Source: Bordetella genomosp. 13
Lineage (GTDB): Bacteria; Pseudomonadota; Gammaproteobacteria; Burkholderiales; Burkholderiaceae_B
Direction of reading: 5' to 3'
Length of the DNA: 64,000 bases
Assembly (NCBI RefSeq): GCF_007679965.1
Contig: NZ_VEHL01000007.1
Span: 186,001 to 250,000 of the forward strand
Below are positions 16,180 through 24,436 of this stretch, one piece after another. A model generated the notes under the pieces. The model was not told the origin of the DNA. It ran no database searches and saw nothing but the letters and a program-made list of their open reading frames with translations. Within the stretch, counting starts at the first letter, position 1, and each line of letters starts with the position of its first letter. A program made the translations under genes and the position numbers.

Positions 16180-18429
16180 ATGAAGCAGCCTCCCCTTCAA
16201 CTCGAGTACGCCGGCGCGCGCGCGCCCGACACGCCGATGATGTCCTACATGGACGTCCTGCTGGCTAACCGGTGGATCATCCTGCTGATCCTGGCGGCCG
16301 CGATCCTGGCGGGCATGGTGTATTACCTGCTGACACCGCCGGTGTACCAGTCCGACATCGCCGTGCAGGTCGAAGAGGAGACGCCTACCTCGGCCAAGAG
16401 CATGCTGGGCGACGTCTCGGCCATCTTCGACGTCAAGCAGGCCGCCTCGGGCGAAATGGAGATCCTGCGGTCCCGCCTGGTGGTGGGCCAGGCGGTGGAC
16501 GACTTCCGCCTGTACATCCAGGCCTCGCCCGACTACTTTCCCGTGATAGGCCGGTGGCTGGCGCGGCACCGGGACAGCATCGCGGTGCCGCCCGGGCTGC
16601 GGGACGCCCTGCCGGGCGGCTACGCGTGGGGCGACGAGCGCATCCAGATCGATCGCATCGAGGTGCCGGCCGAGCTGATCGGCAAGAAGCTGCGCATCGT
16701 GTCGCTGCAGGGCGGCCAATACGAGCTGTTCGATCCGCTGCACGACAGGCGCTTCGAGGGGCAGGTCGGCAGGCTCGAGCGCTTCGCGGTGCCGGGCGGC
16801 ACGATCGAGCTGCACGTCAGCGCGCTGGACGCGCGCCCCGAGACGCACTTCACGGTCGTACGCAATTCCCGCCTGGACGCCATCACCGCGCTGCAGCAGA
16901 AGATGGGCATCTTCGAACGCGGCCGGCAGTCCAACGTCATCGGCGTCACCCTGCAGGGCACCGACCCCGACCTGACCGCCGCCATCCTGAACCAGATCGG
17001 CCTGGAGTACGTGCGCCAGAACACCGACCGCAAGGCCGCGCAGGCCGAGAAATCGCTGGCCTTCCTGGACCAGCAGCTGCCGCAGCTGAAGGCCCAGCTG
17101 GAGCAGTCCGAGGCCCGCTACAGCGCCCTGCGCAACTCGCGCGGCACCGTCGACCTGGGCGAGGAAGCGAAACTGGTGCTGGGCCAGTCGGTCGAGGCGC
17201 AGAACCGCATCTTCGAACTCACGGCCAGGCGCCAGGAACTGGCCACGCGTTTCGCGCGCTCGCATCCCAGCATCGAGGGCATCGACCGCCAGATCGCCTC
17301 GATCCAGCGCGACATGAAGTCGCTGAACGAACGGATACGCGGCCTGCCCGACCTGGAGCAGGACGTGGTGCGGCTGACGCGCGACGTCAAGGTGAACACC
17401 GACCTCTACACCGGCCTGCTGAACAACGCCCAGCAGCTGCGCATGATCCGCGCGGGCAAGGTGGGCAACGTGCGCGTGGTCGACACCGCCCTGCCCGCCG
17501 AGAGCCCGCTCAGCCCCAAGCTGCCGCTGGTGCTGGGCGTGGCGGCCCTGGCCGGCCTGGTGCTGGGCCTGATCGCCGCGTTCCTGCGCAATGCGCTGTT
17601 CGGCGGGCTGACGGACCCCGACGAGATCGAGCGCTATACCGGCCTGCCCGTGCTGGCCGCCGTGCCGTACAGCGCGGCGCAGGACAAGCTGTGGCGGCGC
17701 GCACGCCGGCGCAACTCGCGCGTGCCGGCCCTGCTGGCGCAGAGCAACGGCAGCACGCCCTCCATCGAAAGCCTGCGCGGCTTCCGCACGGTGCTGCAGG
17801 CCGCGATGCGCGAGTCTTCCAACAACATCATCGTGTTCTCGGGGCCCATCGCGGGCGTCGGCAAATCGTTCCTGTCGGCCAACTTCGCCTACATCCAGGC
17901 CGCGGTCGGCAAGCGCGTGCTGCTGATCGACGCGGACTTCCGGCGCGGCTCGCTGAACCGCTATTTCGCCACGCCGGCGGAGCATGGCCTGTTCGAGGTG
18001 CTCACCGGCACGGTGCCGCTGGAGTCCGCCATCCGGCGCGACGTGATGAACGGCATGGACTTCATCTCGACCGGGAAGATCACGTTCGACCCGTCCGAGC
18101 TGCTGGCGTCGGACGTTTTCGGCGCGTGCCTGCGCGTGCTGGCGCGCGACTACGACCTGGTCATCGTGGACACCGCCCCGGTGCTGTCCTCGTCCGGCGC
18201 GGCCGTGGTGGGGGCCCACGCGGCGGCCGTCATGCTGGTGGTGCGCTCGGGCATGAATTCCGTCGGCGAGATACGCGAGACCGCCAAGCGCCTGGAGCAG
18301 GCGGGCGCGTCGGTGGCCGGCGTGCTGTTCAACGGCCTGAAGCTCAAGAGCGAGGGGCTGGGCTACCGGCCGAAGTACGGCCGCTACCGGTATACCCGCG
18401 CCTCGTATTACGGCGAAGGGCAGCCCTGA
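16180..18429 (+). CDS. wzc: Wzc-type polysaccharide co-polymerase with tyrosine autokinase domain
   Basis: A 749-residue inner-membrane protein. It has an N-terminal membrane helix (about 31-51), a large periplasmic Wzz domain with coiled coil, a second helix (about 447-469), and a cytoplasmic BY-kinase domain. The kinase shows Walker A GPIAGVGKS (about 553), Walker A' LLIDADFR (about 580), Walker B LVIVDTAP (about 660), and a C-terminal Tyr cluster with six Tyr (YRPKYGRYRYTRASYYG, about 728-745). Cycles of Tyr phosphorylation control chain length and export. The partner phosphatase Wzb is not in the window. The start at 16180 is uncertain; an in-frame ATG at 16129 is possible, and neither has a strong ribosome binding site. 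Confidence 0.92.
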   Translation: MKQPPLQLEYAGARAPDTPMMSYMDVLLANRWIILLILAAAILAGMVYYLLTPPVYQSDIAVQVEEETPTSAKSMLGDVSAIFDVKQAASGEMEILRSRLVVGQAVDDFRLYIQASPDYFPVIGRWLARHRDSIAVPPGLRDALPGGYAWGDERIQIDRIEVPAELIGKKLRIVSLQGGQYELFDPLHDRRFEGQVGRLERFAVPGGTIELHVSALDARPETHFTVVRNSRLDAITALQQKMGIFERGRQSNVIGVTLQGTDPDLTAAILNQIGLEYVRQNTDRKAAQAEKSLAFLDQQLPQLKAQLEQSEARYSALRNSRGTVDLGEEAKLVLGQSVEAQNRIFELTARRQELATRFARSHPSIEGIDRQIASIQRDMKSLNERIRGLPDLEQDVVRLTRDVKVNTDLYTGLLNNAQQLRMIRAGKVGNVRVVDTALPAESPLSPKLPLVLGVAALAGLVLGLIAAFLRNALFGGLTDPDEIERYTGLPVLAAVPYSAAQDKLWRRARRRNSRVPALLAQSNGSTPSIESLRGFRTVLQAAMRESSNNIIVFSGPIAGVGKSFLSANFAYIQAAVGKRVLLIDADFRRGSLNRYFATPAEHGLFEVLTGTVPLESAIRRDVMNGMDFISTGKITFDPSELLASDVFGACLRVLARDYDLVIVDTAPVLSSSGAAVVGAHAAAVMLVVRSGMNSVGEIRETAKRLEQAGASVAGVLFNGLKLKSEGLGYRPKYGRYRYTRASYYGEGQP

Positions 18430-18467
18430 CGGCCGGCGCGCGGCGTGCCGCTGGTGCAAACCCTGCA

Positions 18468-18496
18468 CTGACAGCGGCCGCCGCGGCGCGTACACT
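18468..18496 (+). promoter_or_regulatory. candidate sigma-70 promoter for the kinase gene
   Basis: CTGACA (5 of 6 to the -35 consensus) at 18468-18473, a 17-base spacer, then TACACT (4 of 6 to the -10 consensus) at 18491-18496. It lies 60 bases before the kinase start, in the gap after wzc. It would let the two-component genes be expressed independently of wza-wzc. Seen by eye only. Confidence 0.4.
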
Positions 18497-18555
18497 GCGA
18501 CGCAGCGCCGCGCGCCAGACGCGGCCACACCAGAACGATCCAGGGGATGCACGGC

Positions 18556-19818
18556 ATGCGCGCGGGCGCTGCCGGGCCCGCCCGCGGATCACGCATGGGG
18601 CTCGCACGCATGTTCGCCGACCTGAACCACCTGTCGCACCACGCTGCCTGGCGGCGCCAGCTGGAAACGCTGCTGGAATCGGCCGGATCCGGCATCTACG
18701 GCATCGACCTGCGCGGCCGCTGCATCTTCATCAACCGCGCGGGCGCGGCGCTGCTGGGCTACACCCCCGACGAAGTGGTGGGGCGCAACATGCACTACCT
18801 CATTCATCACTCGCACGCGGATGCGCAGCTGATGCCGGTACACGACTGCCGCATCTTCAAGGCCTTTCGCGTCGGGCGCGGAGAACAGGCCGACGACGAG
18901 GTGCTGTGGCGCCGCGACGGCAGCAGCTTTCCCGCCGAATATGCCTCCTATCCCATCCACGACAACGACCAGGTCGTGGGCGCCGTGGTCACGTTCTCGG
19001 ACATCTCGCAACGCAAGCGGATCGAGCAGGAGCTGCAGGCCAGCCACACGCTGATGGAACGGCGCGTGGAGGAACGCACGGCCGAACTGAGCCGCGCCCA
19101 GGAGTCGCTGCGCCGCCTGGCGGCGCACCTGAGCACGATGCGCGAGGAAGAGCGCGCCCGCATCGCGCGGGACATCCACGACGAGCTGGGCGCCTCGTTC
19201 ACCGCGCTGCAGTTCGACCTCAACTGGCTGGCGCGCCGCCTGCCCGACGACTCCGGCCTGCGGCAGCACCTTGAGCGCATGATCGCGGTCACCACCGACG
19301 CGGTCGGCGCGACGCGCCGCATCCTGAACGACCTCCGCCCCGTCGCACTGGACCACCTGGGGCTGTGGGCCGCCCTGGAATCGCTCATGCAGGACCTGCA
19401 GGCCCGCAGCCCGCTGACGTGCCGCTATGCCTGCTCCGCCGCGGCGGAGCAGGTCCGCCTCGGGCGCGCGGCGCAGATCGAGGTCTACCGGATCGCGCAG
19501 GAGCTGCTGACGAACGTGCAGCGCCATGCCGGGGCCCGCCAGGTCGGCATGCATGTCGCCCTGCGCGACGACGCGCTGGAACTGTGCGTCGAAGACGACG
19601 GCGTGGGATTCGCGACACCGGCCCCGCCTTCTGCCGCGGGGCAATCCTTCGGCATCCTTGGCATGCGCGAACGCGCGCGCGCCATCGGCGCCACGCTGAC
19701 CCTGGAAGGCCGTCCGGGCGCGGGCACGCGCGCCACGCTGCGCGTGCAAGGGCTGAACCTGGCCGGTCTCGATGTCGCGCGCACGCCCGCCCCCGCCGCG
19801 CGGGAGCCGATGCCATGA
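18556..19818 (+). CDS. PAS-domain sensor histidine kinase, NarX/DegS-like
   Basis: A 420-residue cytosolic kinase with no membrane segment. A PAS domain covers about residues 34-150 (IYGIDLRGRCIFINRAGAAL, LGYTPDEVVG, ending VTFSDISQRKR). A short coiled coil precedes the HisKA_3 dimerisation domain with the phospho-accepting His in RIARDIHDELGASF (about 206). The HATPase domain (about 300-400) has LLTNVQRHAGARQ and VEDDGVGFA. It should phosphorylate the response regulator encoded next. ATG 18556 has AGGGG about nine bases upstream; ATG 18547 is too close to it. What the PAS domain senses is unknown. Position next to wza-wzc suggests control of exopolysaccharide genes. Confidence 0.88.
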   Translation: MRAGAAGPARGSRMGLARMFADLNHLSHHAAWRRQLETLLESAGSGIYGIDLRGRCIFINRAGAALLGYTPDEVVGRNMHYLIHHSHADAQLMPVHDCRIFKAFRVGRGEQADDEVLWRRDGSSFPAEYASYPIHDNDQVVGAVVTFSDISQRKRIEQELQASHTLMERRVEERTAELSRAQESLRRLAAHLSTMREEERARIARDIHDELGASFTALQFDLNWLARRLPDDSGLRQHLERMIAVTTDAVGATRRILNDLRPVALDHLGLWAALESLMQDLQARSPLTCRYACSAAAEQVRLGRAAQIEVYRIAQELLTNVQRHAGARQVGMHVALRDDALELCVEDDGVGFATPAPPSAAGQSFGILGMRERARAIGATLTLEGRPGAGTRATLRVQGLNLAGLDVARTPAPAAREPMP

Positions 19819-19934
19819 GCCCGCCGAGCCGTCTCAAGGGCGAATACCGAAGTGCGGAGCACGGAGGTACACCTATGAGCCCGCCGAGCCGCCTCAAGGG
19901 CGAATACCGTAGTGCGGAGCATGGAGGTACATCA
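19815..19934 (+). repeat. two tandem copies of a 60-bp element carrying start codon and ribosome binding site
   Basis: Copy 1 is 19815-19874 and copy 2 is 19875-19934. They differ at only a handful of positions, mostly third codon bases or the last few bases. Each begins ATGAGCCCGCCGAGCC and ends with a GGAGGTACA block, a strong Shine-Dalgarno sequence, and is exactly 20 codons long, so it keeps the frame. The second copy thus gains a well-placed ribosome binding site from the first. No other copy is in this window. Confidence 0.9.
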
Positions 19935-20576
19935 GGGAGCCTGATCGTCCTCATCGTCGACGACCACCTGATCATCCGCCGCGGACTGGCCCGCCTGTTG
20001 TCCGAAGACCCGCGCATCGCGAGCGTCGACGAGGCCGCGGACGGCCCCTCCGCCCTGCGGGCCATGCGCGCCGTGCGATACGACGCGATCGTGCTGGACA
20101 TCGCCCTGGGCGAACGCGACGGGCTGGACCTGCTGAAGACCGTGCGTGCGGAGCATCCGAGCGTGGGCGTGGTGATGCTGTCCGTCTATCCCGAGTCCCA
20201 GTTCGCGCTGCGGGCGATGCGCGCGGGCGCGCACGCCTACCTGAACAAGGGTTGCGACCCCGAAGCGCTGATGGGCGCCCTGGCCAACGCGGCGCGGGGC
20301 CGGCCTTACGTCACCCCCGCCGTGGCCGAGTTGCTGGCCCACAACGTGCGCCAGGACAGTCCGCAGGCCCGGCACGACACATTGTCCGACCGCGAGTTCC
20401 AGGTCCTGCAGCTGCTGGTTGCGGGCAGGTCGGTCACGGCCATCGGCGACCAGTTGGCCCTGTCGGCCAACACCATCTCCACGTACCGCGCCCGCATCTT
20501 CGAAAAACTGGACGTGCGCTCGGTGGCTGAACTGGTCACGTACGCCCATCAGCACCGATTGGGTGCCGCGCCCTAG
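19815..20576 (+). CDS. NarL/FixJ-type response regulator with repeated N-terminal extension
   Basis: The regulator proper is a receiver domain (LIVLIVDDHLIIRRGLARLL, phospho-Asp in AIVLDIALGERDG, Lys in AYLNKG) and a LuxR helix-turn-helix (TLSDREFQVLQLLVAGRS, LSANTISTYRARIFEKL). It is the partner of the kinase upstream. In front sits a 40-residue extension made of two copies of MSPPSRLKGEYRSAEHGGT plus one residue, unlike any normal receiver. ATG 19815 overlaps the kinase TGA (ATGA) with GGGAG eight bases upstream; ATG 19875, at the start of the second copy, has GGAGG seven bases upstream and is equally good. With 19815 the protein has 253 residues, with 19875 it has 233. Confidence 0.88.
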   Translation: MSPPSRLKGEYRSAEHGGTPMSPPSRLKGEYRSAEHGGTSGSLIVLIVDDHLIIRRGLARLLSEDPRIASVDEAADGPSALRAMRAVRYDAIVLDIALGERDGLDLLKTVRAEHPSVGVVMLSVYPESQFALRAMRAGAHAYLNKGCDPEALMGALANAARGRPYVTPAVAELLAHNVRQDSPQARHDTLSDREFQVLQLLVAGRSVTAIGDQLALSANTISTYRARIFEKLDVRSVAELVTYAHQHRLGAAP

Positions 20577-20618
20577 GCGCCTGCCGCGCGGCGCACCCTC
20601 GCGGCGCATGCCGCGCAC

Positions 20619-20640
20619 CATGTAGTGCGGGCACTACATG
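20619..20640. promoter_or_regulatory. perfect inverted repeat, candidate operator
   Basis: CATGTAGTGC and its exact reverse complement GCACTACATG separated by GG. With only two bases between the arms this is a protein-binding type dyad rather than a terminator; no T run follows. It lies 42 bases after the response regulator stop and 82 bases before the DJ-1/cyanate operon. NarL-type regulators bind half-sites separated by two bases, so the response regulator just upstream is one candidate ligand. Confidence 0.55.
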
Positions 20641-20722
20641 CGGATCACGGAATCCGGGATAGGCGCGCGCCCGCGCTGCCCGCATCATCTGGTCCACCGA
20701 TATCTTCCCATCGACGGACAGG

Positions 20723-21406
20723 ATGCGACTCTCAGGTTTCCGGCTGGGCATCTACGTATATCGCGATGCTGAAATCCTCGACTACGCCGCCCCCTACGGC
20801 GTGCTATCCGTCGCGCGCCGCTACGACCCCGAGATCGACATCTGCGCGATCGGGGACACGCTGCAGGCGGTCAGCACCGCCAGCGGACTGACCGTGCTGC
20901 CTGCCTATGGCCTGGGCGACTCGCCCGCCATCGATGCCCTGCTCGTGCCGGGCGGTCCGGGCGCGCTGCAGCAGATGCGCAATCGCCGGCTGCACCGATA
21001 CATCGAGGCGCTGGCGCCGCAATGCCTGCTGGCCTGCACCGGCTCGGGCGCCTGGGTGTATGCCTGCATGGGCCTGCTGGACGGCCAGGCCGCCACCAGC
21101 CGCAAGGAACCGGACCGGACAGAGGCGTCACACCTGGGCTGCACCCCGCTGGACCGCCTGAGCATGCTGGCGCCCACGTGCCGCACGCATCGGTCGCGCC
21201 TGGTGGACAGCGGCCGCATCATCAGCGCGGCCGGCCCATTGGCCGGCGCCGACCTGGGCCTGCACCTGCTGCGCCGCGCCGGCTACTCGGACGCCGTGCT
21301 CGACGAGATCGCGCGCGTGCTGGACTACCGCCGCGCCTATGACCTGTATCGCGCGGACGTGGAATACGCCACGGCCGCGGCGTCCCTCCCATCACACCCC
21401 CACTGA
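20723..21406 (+). CDS. DJ-1/PfpI family protein, isonitrile-hydratase-like
   Basis: A 227-residue glutamine-amidotransferase-like fold. Features: the N-terminal strand FRLGIYVYRDAEILDYAAPY, VPGGPGALQQ in the middle, and the nucleophile elbow LACTGSGAW with the conserved Cys, followed by GLLDGQAATSRK. The length fits stand-alone isocyanide hydratases; AraC-type regulators with this domain carry an extra helix-turn-helix, which is absent here. It is the first gene of the cyanate operon, 17 bases before the binding-protein gene, so it is probably cotranscribed with cyanase. Whether it hydrates an isonitrile or has another role in cyanate metabolism is not known. Confidence 0.8.
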   Translation: MRLSGFRLGIYVYRDAEILDYAAPYGVLSVARRYDPEIDICAIGDTLQAVSTASGLTVLPAYGLGDSPAIDALLVPGGPGALQQMRNRRLHRYIEALAPQCLLACTGSGAWVYACMGLLDGQAATSRKEPDRTEASHLGCTPLDRLSMLAPTCRTHRSRLVDSGRIISAAGPLAGADLGLHLLRRAGYSDAVLDEIARVLDYRRAYDLYRADVEYATAAASLPSHPH

Positions 21407-21423
21407 CCCCGCCGGAGTCCGCC

Positions 21424-22776
21424 ATGTCTCTGTTTCGCAATCCCTTCGATGCCCGCGCCCGCCTGGGCTGCGCCTGCGGCCGACACGCCAGCGACGCCGA
21501 ACACGACCTGGCGCTGTCGGGCCAGGCTGCGCAGGACCGCGCGGTGGAAGGCGCGGTGATGCGCGCGCTGTTTCCTGAGGATGCGCTGCGCCGGGGCTTC
21601 CTGCGCGCCGTGGGCTCAGGCACCGCGCTGGCGGCCGTCGCCTCGCTGTTCCCCCTGGCCGCCGCCAAGGAAGCGTTCGCGCAGGGCAACGGCCCGCTGG
21701 AGAAGCAGAAGCTGAAGGTCGGCTTCATCCCCATTACGTGCGCCACGCCCATCATCATGGCGCATCCCATGGGCTATTACGCCAAGCAGGGCCTCGACGT
21801 CGAGGTCGTGAAGACCGCGGGTTGGGCGTTGATCCGCGACAAGGCCATGTCGGGCGAGTACGACGCGGCCCACATGCTTTCTCCCATGCCCCTGGCGATC
21901 ACGCTGGGCGCGGGCACCAGCAGCGCGGTGCCCTGGACCATGCCCGCCGTCGAGAACATCAACGGCCAGGCGATCACGCTGTCGATGAAGCACAAGGACC
22001 GGCGCGACCCCAAGGACTGGAAGGGCTTCAAGCTGGCGGTGCCGTTCGACTACTCGATGCACAACTACCTGCTGCGCTACTACCTGGCCGAGCATGGCAT
22101 CGACCCCGACACCGACGTGCAGATCCGCGCCGTGCCGCCGCCCGAGATGGTGGCCAACCTGCGCGCGGACAACATCGATGGCTTCCTGGCGCCGGACCCC
22201 GTCAACCAGCGCGCGGTGTACGACGGCGTGGGCTTCATCCATACCCTGTCGCGGACCATCTGGGACGGCCATCCGTGCTGCGCCTTCGCCGCCAGCAAAC
22301 AGTTCGTGGCCAGCATGCCGAATACGTACCAGGCCTTGCTGAAGGCGATCATCGAGGCGACCGCCTACGCGCGCCAACCCGCGCACCGCAAGGAAATCGC
22401 CGCCGCCATCGCCACCCCCAACTACCTCAACCAGCCCGTCACCGTGGTGGAGCAAGTGCTGACCGGCACCTTCGCGGACGGCCTGGGCAAGGTGCTGAAC
22501 GTGCCCGAGCGCATCGATTTCGATCCGATGCCCTGGCAGTCGTTCGCCGTCTGGATCCTGACCCAGATGAAGCGCTGGGGCCAGGTGAAGGGCGACATCG
22601 ATTACGCCAAGGTCGCCAACGAGGTGTTCCTGGCCACCGACGCCGTGCGCCTGATGCGCGAGGCTGGCCTGACGCCGCCGTCGGGCGCCAGCAAGGCGTT
22701 CTCCGTCATGGGCAAACCCTTCGACGCGAGCCAGCCCGAGGCCTACCTCGCCAGCTTCGCGATCCGGAGGCGTTGA
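21424..22776 (+). CDS. cynA: NrtA/CmpA-like substrate-binding protein, probably cyanate
   Basis: A 450-residue periplasmic binding protein of the nitrate/bicarbonate/cyanate family. A Tat-type signal (LRRGFLRAVGSG, then a hydrophobic stretch ending AKEAFAQ) sits unusually far in, after a 55-residue leader with a Cys/His motif (GCACGRHASDAEHD). The mature part starts KLKVGFIPITCATPIIMAH, typical of NrtA. Gene order binding protein, permease, ATPase, cyanase points to cyanate uptake (CynABD); nitrate is the alternative. The stop overlaps the permease start by one base (TGATG). Confidence 0.85.
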   Translation: MSLFRNPFDARARLGCACGRHASDAEHDLALSGQAAQDRAVEGAVMRALFPEDALRRGFLRAVGSGTALAAVASLFPLAAAKEAFAQGNGPLEKQKLKVGFIPITCATPIIMAHPMGYYAKQGLDVEVVKTAGWALIRDKAMSGEYDAAHMLSPMPLAITLGAGTSSAVPWTMPAVENINGQAITLSMKHKDRRDPKDWKGFKLAVPFDYSMHNYLLRYYLAEHGIDPDTDVQIRAVPPPEMVANLRADNIDGFLAPDPVNQRAVYDGVGFIHTLSRTIWDGHPCCAFAASKQFVASMPNTYQALLKAIIEATAYARQPAHRKEIAAAIATPNYLNQPVTVVEQVLTGTFADGLGKVLNVPERIDFDPMPWQSFAVWILTQMKRWGQVKGDIDYAKVANEVFLATDAVRLMREAGLTPPSGASKAFSVMGKPFDASQPEAYLASFAIRRR

Positions 22777-23627
22777 TGAGCGCTGCTCCGACGCGCCTGC
22801 GCGCCCGCGCCGCCCTGCTGTCCGCGGCACTGTTCGTGGTCTTCCTGGCGATCTGGCACATCGCCACGCGGACGGACACCAGCGCCGCCACGGTCGATCC
22901 GGCCTACGCAGCGCTGGTCGGCAATGCCGCCGCCGGCGGCGGCAAGACGCCGTTTCCCGGCCCCGCCGAAGTCGGTACCCAGTTGTGGCGCCACCTCGGC
23001 GACCCCTTCTATGACCGCGGTCCCAACGACAAGGGCGTGGGCATCCAGTTGGGCCATTCGATCGCGCGCGTGCTGACAGGGTTCACGCTGGCCGCGCTGG
23101 TTGCCATCCCGCTGGGCTTCCTGATCGGCATGTCGCCCGTGGTCCATCGCGCCTTCGACCCGTACATCCAGGTGCTCAAACCGATCTCCCCGTTGGCATG
23201 GATGCCCCTGGCCCTGTACACGATCAAGGACGCGGACACGTCGGCGATCTTCGTGATCTTCATCTGCTCGCTGTGGCCCATGCTGGTGAACACCGCCTTT
23301 GGCGTGGGCGCCGTGCGGCAGGACTGGCTGAACGTGGCACGCACGCTGGAAGTGTCGCGCCTGCGCACCGCGCTGCAGGTGGTGCTGCCCGCGGCGGCCC
23401 CGACCATCATGACGGGCATGCGCATCTCGGTCGGCATCGCCTGGCTGGTCATCGTGGCCGCAGAAATGCTGATCGGCGGCACCGGCATCGGCTACTTCGT
23501 CTGGAACGAATGGAACAACCTGTCCATCGCCAACATCCTGTGCGCCATCCTGTTCATCGGCGTGATCGGCATGCTGCTGGACGTCCTGCTGGCACGCGCC
23601 GCACGGCTGGTCAGCTACAAGGAGTGA
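22776..23627 (+). CDS. cynB: ABC transporter permease, nitrate/cyanate type
   Basis: A 283-residue inner-membrane permease with about six hydrophobic segments. The cytoplasmic EAA-like loop is at TLEVSRLRTALQVVLPAAAP, where the ATPase docks. The first segment (LLSAALFVVFLAIWHIA) is followed by a longer periplasmic stretch, as in NrtB. ATG 22776 overlaps the binding-protein stop and has GGAGG about eight bases upstream. The downstream ATPase gene starts four bases after its stop. Confidence 0.88.
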   Translation: MSAAPTRLRARAALLSAALFVVFLAIWHIATRTDTSAATVDPAYAALVGNAAAGGGKTPFPGPAEVGTQLWRHLGDPFYDRGPNDKGVGIQLGHSIARVLTGFTLAALVAIPLGFLIGMSPVVHRAFDPYIQVLKPISPLAWMPLALYTIKDADTSAIFVIFICSLWPMLVNTAFGVGAVRQDWLNVARTLEVSRLRTALQVVLPAAAPTIMTGMRISVGIAWLVIVAAEMLIGGTGIGYFVWNEWNNLSIANILCAILFIGVIGMLLDVLLARAARLVSYKE

Positions 23628-23631
23628 TTGC

Positions 23632-24423
23632 ATGAGCGCATCTTTCCTGCAGGTCCAGGGACTGGCCAAACGCTATCCGGGACGCGGCGGCAAGCCTGTG
23701 GCGCCGGTGTTCGAGAACATCGACTTCGCCATCGAGCGCGGCCAGTTCGTCTGTGTGATCGGCCATTCCGGCTGCGGCAAGACCACCATCCTGAACATCC
23801 TGGCCGGCATCGATCAGGCCAGCGCCGGCGTGGTCATCATGGATGGCCGGGAAGTGTCCGGCCCCTCGCTGGACCGCGGCGTGGTGTTCCAGGCCCACGC
23901 GCTGCTGCCCTGGCTGACCGCCCTGCAGAACGTCGAGTTCGGCGTGCGTTCGCGATGGCCGGAAAAATCCCGCGATGCCGTCCGCGAGCACAGCGTGCGG
24001 CACCTGGAGCGGGTCGGCCTGAAGCATGCCCTGGACAAGCGCCCCAGCGAACTGTCGGGCGGCATGAAGCAACGCGTGGGCATCGCCCGCGCCTTCGCCA
24101 TCCAGCCGAAGATGCTGCTGCTCGACGAGCCCTTCGGCGCACTGGACGCGCTGACGCGCGGCACCATCCAGGACGAACTGCGCGCCATCGTGCGCGACAC
24201 GCAACAGACCGTCTTCATGATCACGCACGACGTGGACGAAGCCATCCTGCTGTCCGACCGCATCCTGTTGATGAACGCCGGCCCCAACGCCCGCATCGCC
24301 GAGTCCGTCGCGGTGGATCTGCCGCGCGACCGCACGCGCGCCAGCCTGCACCACGAGCCCCGCTACTACGAGATCCGCAATCACCTGGTCGACTTCCTGG
24401 TCGACAAGGCATCCACCCACTGA
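23632..24423 (+). CDS. cynD: ABC transporter ATP-binding protein, nitrate/cyanate type
   Basis: A 263-residue ATPase with Walker A GHSGCGKTT, signature LSGGMKQRVGIARAF, Walker B MLLLDEPFGALDALT and the switch His in MITHDVDEA. It energises uptake by the preceding permease. It lacks the extra C-terminal binding domain of cyanobacterial NrtC, so it is of the NrtD/CynD type. It lies four bases after the permease gene and 13 bases before cyanase. Confidence 0.9.
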   Translation: MSASFLQVQGLAKRYPGRGGKPVAPVFENIDFAIERGQFVCVIGHSGCGKTTILNILAGIDQASAGVVIMDGREVSGPSLDRGVVFQAHALLPWLTALQNVEFGVRSRWPEKSRDAVREHSVRHLERVGLKHALDKRPSELSGGMKQRVGIARAFAIQPKMLLLDEPFGALDALTRGTIQDELRAIVRDTQQTVFMITHDVDEAILLSDRILLMNAGPNARIAESVAVDLPRDRTRASLHHEPRYYEIRNHLVDFLVDKASTH

Positions 24424-24436
24424 AGGAGCCAGCACC

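Noticed and set aside
16272..19274. 1000-residue plus-strand frame across wzc and the kinase gene
   Set aside because: It is the alternate frame of both genes; the translation has no domain and ignores the obvious gene boundary and promoter between them.
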